Shown here in pieces: positions 1 to 7,055 of a stretch of DNA of 13,876 nucleotides. The notes below the pieces were generated by a model. The model worked only from the letters and a program-made list of their open reading frames with translations, searched no databases and was not told the origin of the DNA. Location of the stretch: contig JAUVQN010000011.1 in the NCBI GenBank assembly GCA_030598125.1, positions 1 to 13,876 of the forward strand, written 5' to 3'. Both the position numbers and the translations under genes were made by a program. Every line of letters begins with the position of its first letter. Position 1 is the stretch's first letter. This stretch comes from Coriobacteriia bacterium. Lineage in GTDB: Bacteria > Actinomycetota > Coriobacteriia > Anaerosomatales > JAUVQN01.

Positions 1-1
1 C

Positions 2-1657
2 CCGGCCAGCCCGCTGGGGCCTCCTCTCAGCGCGGTCCTCCTCCCCATGTTCAACATCGGCGCCGACTCGCCGATGTTGCACGTCGCGGTCCCCACGATC
101 GCGAAGGACCTCTCCACGACGGTGAGCGGCGTGCAGGCGGCGATCGCCGTCTACTCGCTCGTGATGGCGTCGCTCATGATCACCGGCGGCAAGCTCGGGT
201 CGATCCGAGGCGTCAAGCGGATGTTCGTGGTCGGGCTCGTCATGTTCGCCGCGGGCACGCTCTTGGCGGCCGTCAGCTGGAGCCTCGGGATCCTCATCCT
301 CGGATGGTCGGTGCTCGAGGGCATCGGCGCGGCGCTCATGATGCCGCTCGCGTACACACTCGTCATGGCGAACTACGAGGGCAAGCAGCGGGCGCTCGGC
401 TTCGGCATCCTCGCCGGTGTGCAGGCGAGCGCGGCCGCCGTGGGCCCGATCCTCGGCGGCATCCTGACGACGTATCTGTCGTGGCGCTGGGGCTTCGGCG
501 GCGAGGTGCTCATCGCGATTGCCATCGTGCCGTTCCTGCCGCGGATGCGCGAGCTCGTGACCGCCAAGAAGGGGACGACGCTCGACTGGGGCGGTACGGC
601 GCTGTCGAGCGTCGGGCTGTTCGCGATCGTACTGGGATTCCTGCTCGCGGGCCGCTACGGCTGGTGGGAGATGCGACGGCCCTTCGTCATCGGCGACGTC
701 CAGCTCAACCCGCTCGGGCTCTCGCCGACGCCGTGGCTCATCGCCATAGGGCTCGTCGTCTTGGTCGCCTTCGTCCACCAGCAGTTCCGCCGCGAGGACG
801 CGGGCAAGGCGCCGCTCGTGCACGTGCGCGTGCTGGGCAACCTCAGACTGCTCTCCGGCATGGTGACGTACGTCTTCCGTGCCATCTTCATCGCGGGACT
901 CCTCTTCATCTTCCCGCTCTTCATGCAGTCGTCGCTCGGTTTCTCGGCTTTCCAGAGCGGTCTCGCGATTCTGCCCTTCTCGGCGGCGACGTTCGTCGTA
1001 TCGATGGTCACCGCCGACTGGGGCTCCCGCATCTCGCCGAAGCGTCTCATCCAGGTCGGCCTGGTCCTGATGGCCCTCGGCGTGCTCCTCTACTACTTCC
1101 AGGTGAGCATCCAGATGACGATCGGCCAGATGGTCCTTCCGATGATCGTGCTCGGCGTCGGCCTCGGCTTGGTGATGCCGCAGCTCCTGAACCTCACGCT
1201 TTCCGCCGTCTCTCAGGAGGACAACGCCGAAGCGTCCGGGCTCACGAACTCACTCGGCTCACTCGGTGACTCCCTGGGCGTCGCCATCATAGGATCACTC
1301 CTCACCGCGTTCTTCCTGGGCGGTGTCGTGGACGCGAGCCTCCGGACCATGAACGTCGAGGCGACACCAGAGGAGCGGCAGGCGTACGTCGTCGAGCTCG
1401 AGGACCTGACCGAGGTCGCGACCGATGCGGATCGCGAGCAGTTCGTGAGTTCGCTCCCCGCGGATGCTCAGCAGGAAGTCGGACGCATCGTCGACGATCA
1501 GTCGGCGCGTGCGATGCAGGAGACGCTCATCGTGACGATCGCGTTCGTGCTGCTCGGCTTCCTCGCGTCCACGTTCCTGCCGAATGCGCCGCCGCGCAAG
1601 GTCGCGCCTGAGGACCGGGCCACGGTCGAGGTCGACGTAGACGCCGACGCCGCCTGA
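2..1657 (+). CDS. MFS transporter, DHA2 (14-TM) drug efflux family, 5' partial
   Basis: Proton-driven multidrug or metabolite exporter of the major facilitator superfamily, in the cytoplasmic membrane; substrate not predictable. The frame is open from base 2, and the residues before the ATG at 47 (ending SAVLLP) continue the first membrane helix, so the true start lies upstream of the window and the ATG at 47 would cut helix 1. Numbering from that ATG, the DHA2 signatures are GADSPMLHVAVPTI near residues 5-18 (motif D1 region), GKLGSIRGVKR near 48-58 (motif A, helix 2-3 loop) and GVQASAAAVGPILGG near 123-137 (motif C, antiporter signature). Many hydrophobic segments follow, then a hydrophilic loop at about 430-490, one last helix and an acidic tail. 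folC begins 12 nt after the stop in the same frame, so co-transcription is likely. Family assignment is firm, substrate unknown. Confidence 0.93.
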   Translation, partial: PASPLGPPLSAVLLPMFNIGADSPMLHVAVPTIAKDLSTTVSGVQAAIAVYSLVMASLMITGGKLGSIRGVKRMFVVGLVMFAAGTLLAAVSWSLGILILGWSVLEGIGAALMMPLAYTLVMANYEGKQRALGFGILAGVQASAAAVGPILGGILTTYLSWRWGFGGEVLIAIAIVPFLPRMRELVTAKKGTTLDWGGTALSSVGLFAIVLGFLLAGRYGWWEMRRPFVIGDVQLNPLGLSPTPWLIAIGLVVLVAFVHQQFRREDAGKAPLVHVRVLGNLRLLSGMVTYVFRAIFIAGLLFIFPLFMQSSLGFSAFQSGLAILPFSAATFVVSMVTADWGSRISPKRLIQVGLVLMALGVLLYYFQVSIQMTIGQMVLPMIVLGVGLGLVMPQLLNLTLSAVSQEDNAEASGLTNSLGSLGDSLGVAIIGSLLTAFFLGGVVDASLRTMNVEATPEERQAYVVELEDLTEVATDADREQFVSSLPADAQQEVGRIVDDQSARAMQETLIVTIAFVLLGFLASTFLPNAPPRKVAPEDRATVEVDVDADAA

Positions 1658-1669
1658 GCGGGCACCGTC

Positions 1670-2986
1670 GTGGGTGAGACACCGCTCACGTTCGACGAGG
1701 CCACGCGGGCGCTCGCGCGGGCGATGCAGTTCGGCATCCACCCGTCGCTCGATGGCATCCGCGAACTCACGGAGGCGCTCGGCCGGCCGCAGGATTCCTT
1801 CCGCGCGCTGCAGGTCACGGGCACGAACGGGAAGACCTCCGTCGTGAGGATGGCGAAGGCGTTCCTCTGCGCGCACGGAGAGGACGCCGCGGCGTACACC
1901 AGTCCTCACCTGGAGTCCTACACGGAGCGTCTCGAGTGGTGCGAAGGACAGGTGAGCGAGGCGGGCTTCGCGCGGGCGCTCGGGGCGGCGCTGGAGGCGG
2001 CCGACGCGACGGGTACGGACCGCTTCACGGAGTTCGAGCTCGTGACCGCGGCCGCCCTCTGGGCGATGCGCGAGCGGGGCATCGGCTGGGCGTGTCTCGA
2101 GGTCGGCATGGGCGGGCGCTGGGATGCGACCAGCATCGTCGAGCCCGCCGTCTCGGTGATCACCGGCGTCGCGCTCGATCACACGGATCGGCTCGGAGAG
2201 ACGCGGCGCGAGATCGCCCAGGACAAGGCCCACATCATCCGCGAAGGTTCCGTCGCCGTGCTCGGGCCGGGATGCGGCGGTGTCGAGGACATCTTCGAGG
2301 AGAGAGCCGCCGAGCTGGAGGTCCCCGTCGTGCGTGTGGGCCACGAGGACAGCGGTGCGGACGTGACGTTCCGCGTGAACGAGCGACCTGACGGGCCCGG
2401 CGGCGTCACCTCTCTGACCGTGTCGAGCGCCGAAGGAGCCCGGCTCGACCTGGATATCCGCGCGCCGGCGTATCAGGCGCCGAACGCAGCCGTTGCGGTG
2501 GCGGCCGCGGAGGTCGCGCTGGCCGGCGCGCTCGACCCGGACGTCGCGGGCGCGATCCAGGCGGTCAGCTTCCCCGGTCGCTACGAGCTCGCGGCGTCAA
2601 ACCCGCCGGTCGTCCTCGACGGCGCCCACAACCCCCAGGCGGCGCAAGCGCTCGCGAGCGCCATCGAGGAGTCGTTCCGCGGACGGCCTCCCATGGTCGT
2701 CCTCGGCGTGATGGCGGACAAGGACGCCGACGGCATCGTGGCCGCACTCGCGGGGCATGCCGCACGCTTCATCTGCACGCAGAGCTCGTCGGAGCGCGCG
2801 CTCGACGCGGACGAGCTCGCGCTCGTGGTCGGTGGACACTCGGACGCTCCGATCGAGGTGCGCCCGCTTGTGGAGGACGCGCTGGACTCCGCGATCGGCG
2901 AAGCGGTCCGGGCGGACACGGGGGTCGTCGTCACGGGAAGCCTCTACGTGGCGGGCGAGGCGCGCGCCGCGCTCAGACGGCGCTAG
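1670..2986 (+). CDS. folC: Bifunctional dihydrofolate synthase / folylpolyglutamate synthase
   Basis: Mur-ligase-family enzyme of the cytoplasm that adds glutamate to dihydropteroate and/or to tetrahydrofolate, using ATP; essential in folate metabolism. The 438 residues match the usual family length. Visible motifs: the P-loop TGTNGKTS at 50-57, TSPHL at 77-81, EVGMGGRWDATS at 144-155, the HTDRLGETRREIAQDKAHI block at 171-189, whose Lys186 is the expected carbamylated lysine, and DGAHNP at 317-322 opening the C-terminal ligase domain. The GTG at 1670 is the first possible start after the in-frame stop of the preceding transporter; the ribosome binding site is weak, so translation may depend on coupling. 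It converges on panD with 30 nt between the genes. Whether it has both activities cannot be told from sequence alone. Confidence 0.95.
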   Translation: MGETPLTFDEATRALARAMQFGIHPSLDGIRELTEALGRPQDSFRALQVTGTNGKTSVVRMAKAFLCAHGEDAAAYTSPHLESYTERLEWCEGQVSEAGFARALGAALEAADATGTDRFTEFELVTAAALWAMRERGIGWACLEVGMGGRWDATSIVEPAVSVITGVALDHTDRLGETRREIAQDKAHIIREGSVAVLGPGCGGVEDIFEERAAELEVPVVRVGHEDSGADVTFRVNERPDGPGGVTSLTVSSAEGARLDLDIRAPAYQAPNAAVAVAAAEVALAGALDPDVAGAIQAVSFPGRYELAASNPPVVLDGAHNPQAAQALASAIEESFRGRPPMVVLGVMADKDADGIVAALAGHAARFICTQSSSERALDADELALVVGGHSDAPIEVRPLVEDALDSAIGEAVRADTGVVVTGSLYVAGEARAALRRR

Positions 2987-3016
2987 CGCGCTGAGCCCGC
3001 ACGGAACGCCCGCCGC

Positions 3017-3409
3017 CTAGACGACGCGGAGTCCGGTCTGCCCGCCCCGTTCCTCGCGAAGCTCGACCACGCGGTTGCGTTCGTCCACGAAGACGTTGCG
3101 CGGCGTGTGCGACCTGGCCTCTTCGTCATCCATCTCGACGAAGTCAGCGACGATCACGAGATCGCCGACGTCGACGAGGTGCGCGGCGGCCCCGTTGACG
3201 CAGACGACGCCGGAGCCGTGCTCGCCCGGGATCACGTAGGTCTCGAAGCGCGCGCCGTTGGTGACGTCCCACACCCACACGACCTCGTGCGGAAGGATAT
3301 CGGCATGCTCGAGGAGGGCGCCGTCGATCGTGACGCTGCCCTCGTACTCGATGTCGGCGCCCGTCACGGTCGCCCTGTGGATCTTGCCGCTCAGCATGCG
3401 ACGGCGCAT
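3017..3409 (-). CDS. panD: Aspartate 1-decarboxylase (pyruvoyl enzyme proenzyme)
   Basis: Decarboxylates L-aspartate to beta-alanine for pantothenate and coenzyme A synthesis. The proenzyme cleaves itself between Gly24 and Ser25 to make the pyruvoyl cofactor. From the ATG at 3409 the protein is 130 residues and begins MRRRMLSGKIHRATVTG. The YEGS cleavage motif falls exactly at residues 22-25, and Lys9, His11, Arg54, Thr57 and Tyr58 occupy the same numbers as the known active-site residues of E. coli PanD. An upstream in-frame ATG at 3472 would add 21 residues, but it lies inside the predicted -10 box and lacks support. The chosen start has a good Shine-Dalgarno (GAGAGGTGAG) about 7 nt upstream. 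It converges on folC, and its promoter region is divergent from that of the thrS unit. No panB or panC is nearby. Confidence 0.95.
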   Translation of the reverse strand: MRRRMLSGKIHRATVTGADIEYEGSVTIDGALLEHADILPHEVVWVWDVTNGARFETYVIPGEHGSGVVCVNGAAAHLVDVGDLVIVADFVEMDDEEARSHTPRNVFVDERNRVVELREERGGQTGLRVV

Positions 3410-3467
3410 GTGCACTCTCACCTCTCGGGTCGTAAGCCGCTCGATGGGTCTCATCGCCCGCAGTCCA

Positions 3468-3497
3468 ATCATAGCCGAGGCTCGGACGACCCGTCAC
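3468..3497 (-). promoter_or_regulatory. Predicted panD promoter
   Basis: On the minus strand a -35 GTGACG (3497-3492) and a -10 TATGAT (3473-3468) are separated by 18 bp, close to a housekeeping sigma-70 consensus. Transcription would start near 3461, giving a leader of about 50 nt before the panD ATG at 3409. The -10 overlaps the ATG at 3472, which rules that codon out as start for this transcript. Confidence 0.6.
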
Positions 3498-3534
3498 GCG
3501 ACTCCCCTTCGCTCCGGTTGCGCCGCGCGTGGTC

Positions 3535-3543
3535 TGGTAGAAT
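3535..3543 (+). promoter_or_regulatory. Predicted extended -10 promoter of the zinc-ribbon gene and thrS
   Basis: TGGTAGAAT is an extended -10 element (TG, one base, TAGAAT) at 3535-3543. A poor -35 candidate, TTGCGC at 3518-3523, is only 14 bp upstream, so the extended -10 probably carries the activity. Transcription would start near 3550, about 64 nt before the ATG at 3614. It is divergent from the panD promoter; the two -10 boxes are about 65 bp apart. Confidence 0.55.
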
Positions 3544-3571
3544 CCCGGTAGTCTTTGAGGCCCCATGGTCC

Positions 3572-3596
3572 CGGCCCCCGCGCGTGCCGGGGGCCG
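3572..3596 (+). promoter_or_regulatory. 5'-UTR hairpin before the zinc-ribbon/thrS unit
   Basis: A perfect 9-bp GC stem (CGGCCCCCG with CGGGGGCCG) with a 7-nt loop, followed by TCTT. It lies between the predicted promoter and the Shine-Dalgarno GGGAAGGGACGGG of the next gene. It could be an attenuator with a poor U-tract, a stabilising 5' structure or a regulator site. The structure is clear; the function is not. Confidence 0.5.
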
Positions 3597-3613
3597 TCTT
3601 GGGAAGGGACGGG

Positions 3614-4180
3614 ATGGAAGGGCTCCTCGATCCGGTCTTGCAGGACCCCAGGCTCATACTCGGCCAGCAGCTCTGCGGGCTGTTCATGTTCGTGTTCTGG
3701 CTCGCGCTCGTCTTCTGGACCTGGCGCGACGCCACGAAACGCGGAGCGATGGCGTGGTTCTGGTCGCTCGTCGTGCTCATCTTCAACATCGCGGGGTGGG
3801 CCATCTACATGGTCGTGAGACCGCCCGAGTACGTGGACGACGTGCGCGAGCGCCAGCTCGAGATCAAGTCGAGGGAGGCGGCCCTGAGCCGGGACTCCGG
3901 GCGCTGCCCCTCCTGCTTCCGCCCGGTCGAGCCCGACTACGTGGTCTGCCCCAACTGCATGCGAACGCTCAGGAAGGAATGCGTGGAGTGCGGGCGCGCG
4001 CTCGACATGAAGTGGACCATCTGCCCGTACTGCAAGACCCGGCAGGGTACGCCGCAGGCCGAAGGGACCGGCATCGCGGGACGTGCGACCGCGTCCAGGG
4101 GACAGGCCTCTTCGAGGAGCGCCTCGTCGAAGAAGGGCGGTGCGTCCGCGAAGGCCGCCGAGGGCGAGGGCACGGTCTGA
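3614..4180 (+). CDS. Uncharacterised membrane protein with double zinc ribbon
   Basis: A 188-residue protein of unknown function. Two hydrophobic segments at about residues 20-37 and 46-67, joined by a short charged loop (RDATKRG), suggest a helical hairpin in the membrane. A charged, possibly coiled linker (about 72-95) leads to two zinc ribbons: Cys98/101 with Cys112/115, and Cys123/126 with Cys137/140. The last 45 residues are low-complexity, rich in Gly, Ser, Ala and Lys, and probably disordered. The first segment resembles short phospholipase D-nuclease-type or 'PLDc_N' membrane regions, but I would not name a family. The ATG at 3614 follows a purine-rich ribosome binding site; longer upstream reading is possible but crosses the promoter and hairpin. 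Its TGA overlaps the thrS ATG by one base, so the two are translationally coupled. Confidence 0.85.
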   Translation: MEGLLDPVLQDPRLILGQQLCGLFMFVFWLALVFWTWRDATKRGAMAWFWSLVVLIFNIAGWAIYMVVRPPEYVDDVRERQLEIKSREAALSRDSGRCPSCFRPVEPDYVVCPNCMRTLRKECVECGRALDMKWTICPYCKTRQGTPQAEGTGIAGRATASRGQASSRSASSKKGGASAKAAEGEGTV

Positions 4181-6093
4181 TGGTCGAGATCCAGGTGCTC
4201 CTTCCCGACGGATCCGGGCTGTCGGTCTCCGAAGGCTCGACCGTGGGCGAGGTCGCGTCGACGATCGGTGCCGGCCTGGGGCGTGCCGCCATGGCCGGCA
4301 AGCTCGACGGCGAGCTCGTGGATGTCACGCATGTCGTGAGAGACGGCCAGCGGGTGGAGATCGTCACATCCAAGAGCCCTGAGGCCCTCGACGTGCTCCG
4401 CCACAGCGCCGCGCACGTCATGGCCGAGGCCGTGAAGCAGCTCTTCCCCGAGACGCAGTTCGGCATAGGCCCGCCCATCGAGGACGGCTTCTACTACGAC
4501 TTCGATGTGGAGCACTCGCTCAACGACGAGGATCTCACGGCTATCGAGGAGCGTATGCGTGAGATCGTCGCGGAGGAGCTCACGTTCGAGCGCAGCGAGC
4601 TCGACAAGCTCGGGGCGTGGGACGCGTTCGAGGGCCAGGAGTACAAGAGGGAGCTCATCCAGGAGCTGCCCGAGGACGAGACGGTGTCTCTCTACGGACA
4701 GGGCACCTTCACCGACCTGTGCCGCGGACCGCACGTGCCGCACACGGGGTGGCTGCAGGCGTTCAAGCTGATGAAGGTGGCCGGCGCCTACTGGCGCGGC
4801 GACTCGGAGCGGCCGATGCTCCAGCGCGTCTACGGCACCGCCTGGCTCTCCGACAAGGATCTCGAGGCGTATCTCGAGCGTCTGCGGCAGGCCGAGGAGC
4901 GGGACCATCGCCGGATCGGCAAGGAACTCGACCTCTTCAGCTTCCATGAAGAGGCCGGCTCGGGCTTCGTCTTCTACCACCCGAAGGGCGCGCTCATGAT
5001 CCGGCTGCTCATCGAGTGGCTGCGGGGCCTGCTCGAAGAGCGTGGTTACGAGGAGATCCGCACCCCCCACGTGTACAAGGCCGACGTGTGGAAGACGTCG
5101 GGCCACTACGACTTCTATCGCGAGCACATGTACTTCTTCGAGGTCGAGGAGGAGGGGAAGGAGCCCGTAGAGTACGGCGTGAAGCCGATGAACTGCCCGG
5201 GCGCCGTCCTCGTCTACGGCGACGACGTGCGCTCCTACCGCGATCTCCCTATGCGGCTCTACGAGTTCGGGACCGTGTACCGCCACGAGATGTCGGGCGT
5301 CGTGCACGGGCTCATGCGCGCCCGCGGCTTCACGCAGGACGACGCGCACGTCTTCTGCACCGCGGACCAGGTGCGCTCCGAGGTCGACGGCATGCTCGAG
5401 TTCGCAGACACCGTGATGCGCACGTTCGGCTTCGAGTACTCGGCCGAGGTCTCCACGAAGCCGTTGAAGTGCATCGGCTGCGACGACGACTGGTGCACGG
5501 CGACGGAGGCCCTGGTCGACGCGCTCGAGGCGAGAGGCCTTCCCTTCGACATCAACGAGGGCGAAGGCGCGTTCTACGGTCCGAAGATCGACATCAAGCT
5601 CCACGACGCGATCGGTCGCGAGTGGCAGCTCTCCACCATCCAGGTGGACTTCAACTTCCCCGAGCGGTTCGGCCTCACGTATCGCACGGCGGAGAACACC
5701 GAGGAGCGGCCGTTCATGCTCCATCGCGCTATCCTCGGCAGTCTGGAACGCTTCTTCGGCATCCTCATCGAACACTACGCGGGCGCGTTCCCGACGTGGC
5801 TCGCGCCGGTGCAGGTCGTCATCGTCCCGATCGCCGATCGGCACCTGGAGTATTCCGAGGGGGTCGCGCGGGAGCTCCGCGAACAGGGCGTGCGTGTCGG
5901 CGTCTACGCCGAGCAGGAGCCGATGCGGGTGAAGATCGCCAAGGCGCAGCAGCAGAAGGTGCCCTACATGCTCGTCGTGGGCGACCGGGAGATCGAGGGC
6001 GGGACGGTCGCCGTTCGCGATCGGACGCAGGGTGACATCGGTGCGATGGCGGTCAGCGACGTCGCCGAGCTCGTGGTGGCGCAGCAGCCCTAG
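4180..6093 (+). CDS. thrS: Threonyl-tRNA synthetase
   Basis: Class II synthetase that charges tRNA-Thr with threonine and edits mischarged serine, in the cytoplasm. The 637 residues are the full bacterial length. Domains in order: N-terminal TGS (about 1-62), editing domain with HSAAH at 75-79 and the Cys181/His185 pair in TDLCRGPH, catalytic core from about 240 with the zinc ligands Cys339 (MNCPG), His390 (DDAHVF) and His515 (LHRAILGS), motif 2 around YRHEMSG, motif 3 around HRAILGSLERF, and the anticodon-binding domain from LAPVQVVIVPIAD onward. The ATG at 4180 shares its A with the upstream stop (TGATG) and gives the expected N-terminus, so translation is coupled to the zinc-ribbon gene. 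Oddity: a Cys431-x2-Cys434-x4-Cys439 cluster replaces the more usual GSDxxW stretch. Confidence 0.97.
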   Translation: MVEIQVLLPDGSGLSVSEGSTVGEVASTIGAGLGRAAMAGKLDGELVDVTHVVRDGQRVEIVTSKSPEALDVLRHSAAHVMAEAVKQLFPETQFGIGPPIEDGFYYDFDVEHSLNDEDLTAIEERMREIVAEELTFERSELDKLGAWDAFEGQEYKRELIQELPEDETVSLYGQGTFTDLCRGPHVPHTGWLQAFKLMKVAGAYWRGDSERPMLQRVYGTAWLSDKDLEAYLERLRQAEERDHRRIGKELDLFSFHEEAGSGFVFYHPKGALMIRLLIEWLRGLLEERGYEEIRTPHVYKADVWKTSGHYDFYREHMYFFEVEEEGKEPVEYGVKPMNCPGAVLVYGDDVRSYRDLPMRLYEFGTVYRHEMSGVVHGLMRARGFTQDDAHVFCTADQVRSEVDGMLEFADTVMRTFGFEYSAEVSTKPLKCIGCDDDWCTATEALVDALEARGLPFDINEGEGAFYGPKIDIKLHDAIGREWQLSTIQVDFNFPERFGLTYRTAENTEERPFMLHRAILGSLERFFGILIEHYAGAFPTWLAPVQVVIVPIADRHLEYSEGVARELREQGVRVGVYAEQEPMRVKIAKAQQQKVPYMLVVGDREIEGGTVAVRDRTQGDIGAMAVSDVAELVVAQQP

Positions 6094-6119
6094 GAGCGGT
6101 GGTCGGTCCGCATCACGAC

Positions 6120-6149
6120 TTGCCGAGCCTCCGTCGTGCCAGCTATACT
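6120..6149 (+). promoter_or_regulatory. Predicted promoter of infC-rpmI-rplT
   Basis: A -35 TTGCCG (6120-6125) and a -10 TATACT (6144-6149) are separated by 18 bp, the best sigma-70 match in the window. Transcription would start near 6156 and give a leader of about 240 nt before infC. It lies just after thrS, so this unit can be expressed apart from thrS. Confidence 0.7.
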
Positions 6150-6155
6150 CGCCTT

Positions 6156-6392
6156 TGCTTCACATCGAGAAGAAGGAGCAAGCGGGACCCCGGCGTGAGC
6201 CGAGACTGGTCCCCACCTTGCGGCGCGGTGGCAATGGCCCCGTAGCTGCCCGGTCTTGAGCACGAGGTCGACACCGCACGGTGCCGGTCTCGCCTGACAG
6301 CCCGGTCGGCATCCGCCGCTCGGGCTTCTTCTGTGTGGAGGGAAGCGAGGACCGGCGGCTCCACGCCGCCACCGGCACGGAGGTGAAGGCGG
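6156..6392 (+). ncRNA. Structured leader of infC-rpmI-rplT (candidate ribosomal-protein autoregulatory RNA)
   Basis: The 5'-UTR folds by eye into several hairpins. The first is GGGACC/GGTCCC (6184-6189 with 6208-6213), with an inner CGGC/GCCG stem closed by a GTGA tetraloop. Then come CACC/GGTG (6214-6217 with 6227-6230), CGAG/CTCG with an inner CACC/GGTG (6263-6292), the terminator-like hairpin at 6299-6326, and GGCGGC/GCCGCC (6354-6359 with 6365-6370) ending a few bases before the Shine-Dalgarno. Leaders of this operon in other bacteria are bound by L20 (the L20 leader of Bacillus) or act through IF3. A match to any known family was not tested, so the call rests on position and folding. Confidence 0.5.
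6299..6334 (+). terminator. Attenuator-like intrinsic terminator within the infC leader
   Basis: AGCCCG, G, one mismatch, CGGC, loop ATCC, GCCG, mismatch, T, CGGGCT: an almost continuous 12-pair stem (one G-T pair, one T-C mismatch), followed by TTCTTCTGTGT. It lies about 60 nt upstream of the infC Shine-Dalgarno, so it would stop transcripts before the operon unless relieved. The CCGCCG in its 3' arm (6313-6318) can pair instead with CGGCGG at 6353-6358, a possible switch. Confidence 0.6.
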
Positions 6393-7001
6393 ATCATCAG
6401 ACATACCAGCGGGAGACCCGTGAACGACGAGCCCCGCGTGAATGAGCGCATCCGCGCGGTGCGGGTGCGGCTCATCGGAGCCGACAGTTCCCAGCTCGGC
6501 ATCTTTAACACCTCGGACGCGATGGAGATCTCCGACGAGCAGGGACTCGACCTCGTCGAGGTGGCGCCGAACTCGGACCCGCCCGTCGCCCGCATCATGG
6601 ACTACGGCAAGTACAAGTACGACCAGGACATCAAGGCCAAGCGGGCACGGAAGCACCAGACGACCGTGCAGGTCAAGGAGATCAAGTTCCGGCCCAAGAT
6701 CGATGACCACGACTACGAGACCAAGAAGCGCCACGTCGTGCGCTTCCTCGAGTCAGGAGCGAAGGTGAAGGTCACGATCATGTTCCGCGGCCGCGAGATG
6801 GTCCACGCGGAACGCGGACTCGCCATCCTCGACCGGCTGGCGGAAGACGTACAGGATCTCGGCGTCATCGAGACGCAACCGAAGCTGGAGGGACGCAACC
6901 TCCACATGATGATGCAGCCGCTCAAGGAGCCGAAGAAGCCGTCCGGCAAGGACGAGGACGAGGGCGCGTCGGACACGAGCGAGGACGCTGACGAAGCGTA
7001 G
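6393..7001 (+). CDS. infC: Translation initiation factor IF-3
   Basis: Binds the 30S subunit, prevents premature 50S joining and discriminates against non-AUG start codons. N-domain: about 1-85, with NDEPRVNERI at 11-20 and the VEVAPNSDPPVARIMDYGK(Y)K linker region. C-domain: VKEIKFRPKID to KLEGRNLHMMM. The tail of about 25 residues is very acidic (KDEDEGASDTSEDADE) and probably disordered. The start is a choice: the GTG at 6420 has only a weak GGGAG close by, whereas the two adjacent in-frame ATC codons at 6393 and 6396 follow a perfect GGAGGTGA (6379-6386) at 6 or 9 nt. An AUC start gives 202 residues and fits the known habit of infC to use AUU, AUC or AUA for autoregulation; from GTG it would be 193. 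First gene of infC-rpmI-rplT. Confidence 0.9.
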   Translation: MIRHTSGRPVNDEPRVNERIRAVRVRLIGADSSQLGIFNTSDAMEISDEQGLDLVEVAPNSDPPVARIMDYGKYKYDQDIKAKRARKHQTTVQVKEIKFRPKIDDHDYETKKRHVVRFLESGAKVKVTIMFRGREMVHAERGLAILDRLAEDVQDLGVIETQPKLEGRNLHMMMQPLKEPKKPSGKDEDEGASDTSEDADEA

Positions 7002-7003
7002 GC

Positions 7004-7024
7004 GCCGCCACCGACGGCGGCTTT
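7004..7024 (+). terminator. Hairpin between infC and rpmI, possible partial terminator
   Basis: GCCGCC and GGCGGC form a 6-bp stem with the 6-nt loop ACCGAC, directly after the infC stop and followed by only three T. Probably a partial terminator, RNA-processing or stabilising site that tunes infC against rpmI-rplT. Confidence 0.35.
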
Positions 7025-7055
7025 GCGAACGGTACGGCAGAGAGGAGTCACGAGC

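Noticed and set aside
304..1269. Second plus-strand frame inside the transporter gene
   Set aside because: Arg/Ala-rich +1 shadow; the DHA2 motifs are all in the other frame.
1295..2344. Minus-strand open frame opposite the transporter end and folC
   Set aside because: Antisense shadow of two well-supported genes; Arg/Glu/His-rich translation without family features.
3410..3472. Upstream ATG at 3472 as the panD start
   Set aside because: It lies inside the predicted -10 box and would shift the Gly-Ser cleavage site away from residues 24-25; the ATG at 3409 has the better ribosome binding site.
3937..5844. Long open frame of 635 codons on the minus strand opposite thrS
   Set aside because: The product is a low-complexity mix of Arg, Glu, Leu, Val and His with no motif, as expected opposite a GC-rich gene. 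thrS on the plus strand is complete and certain.
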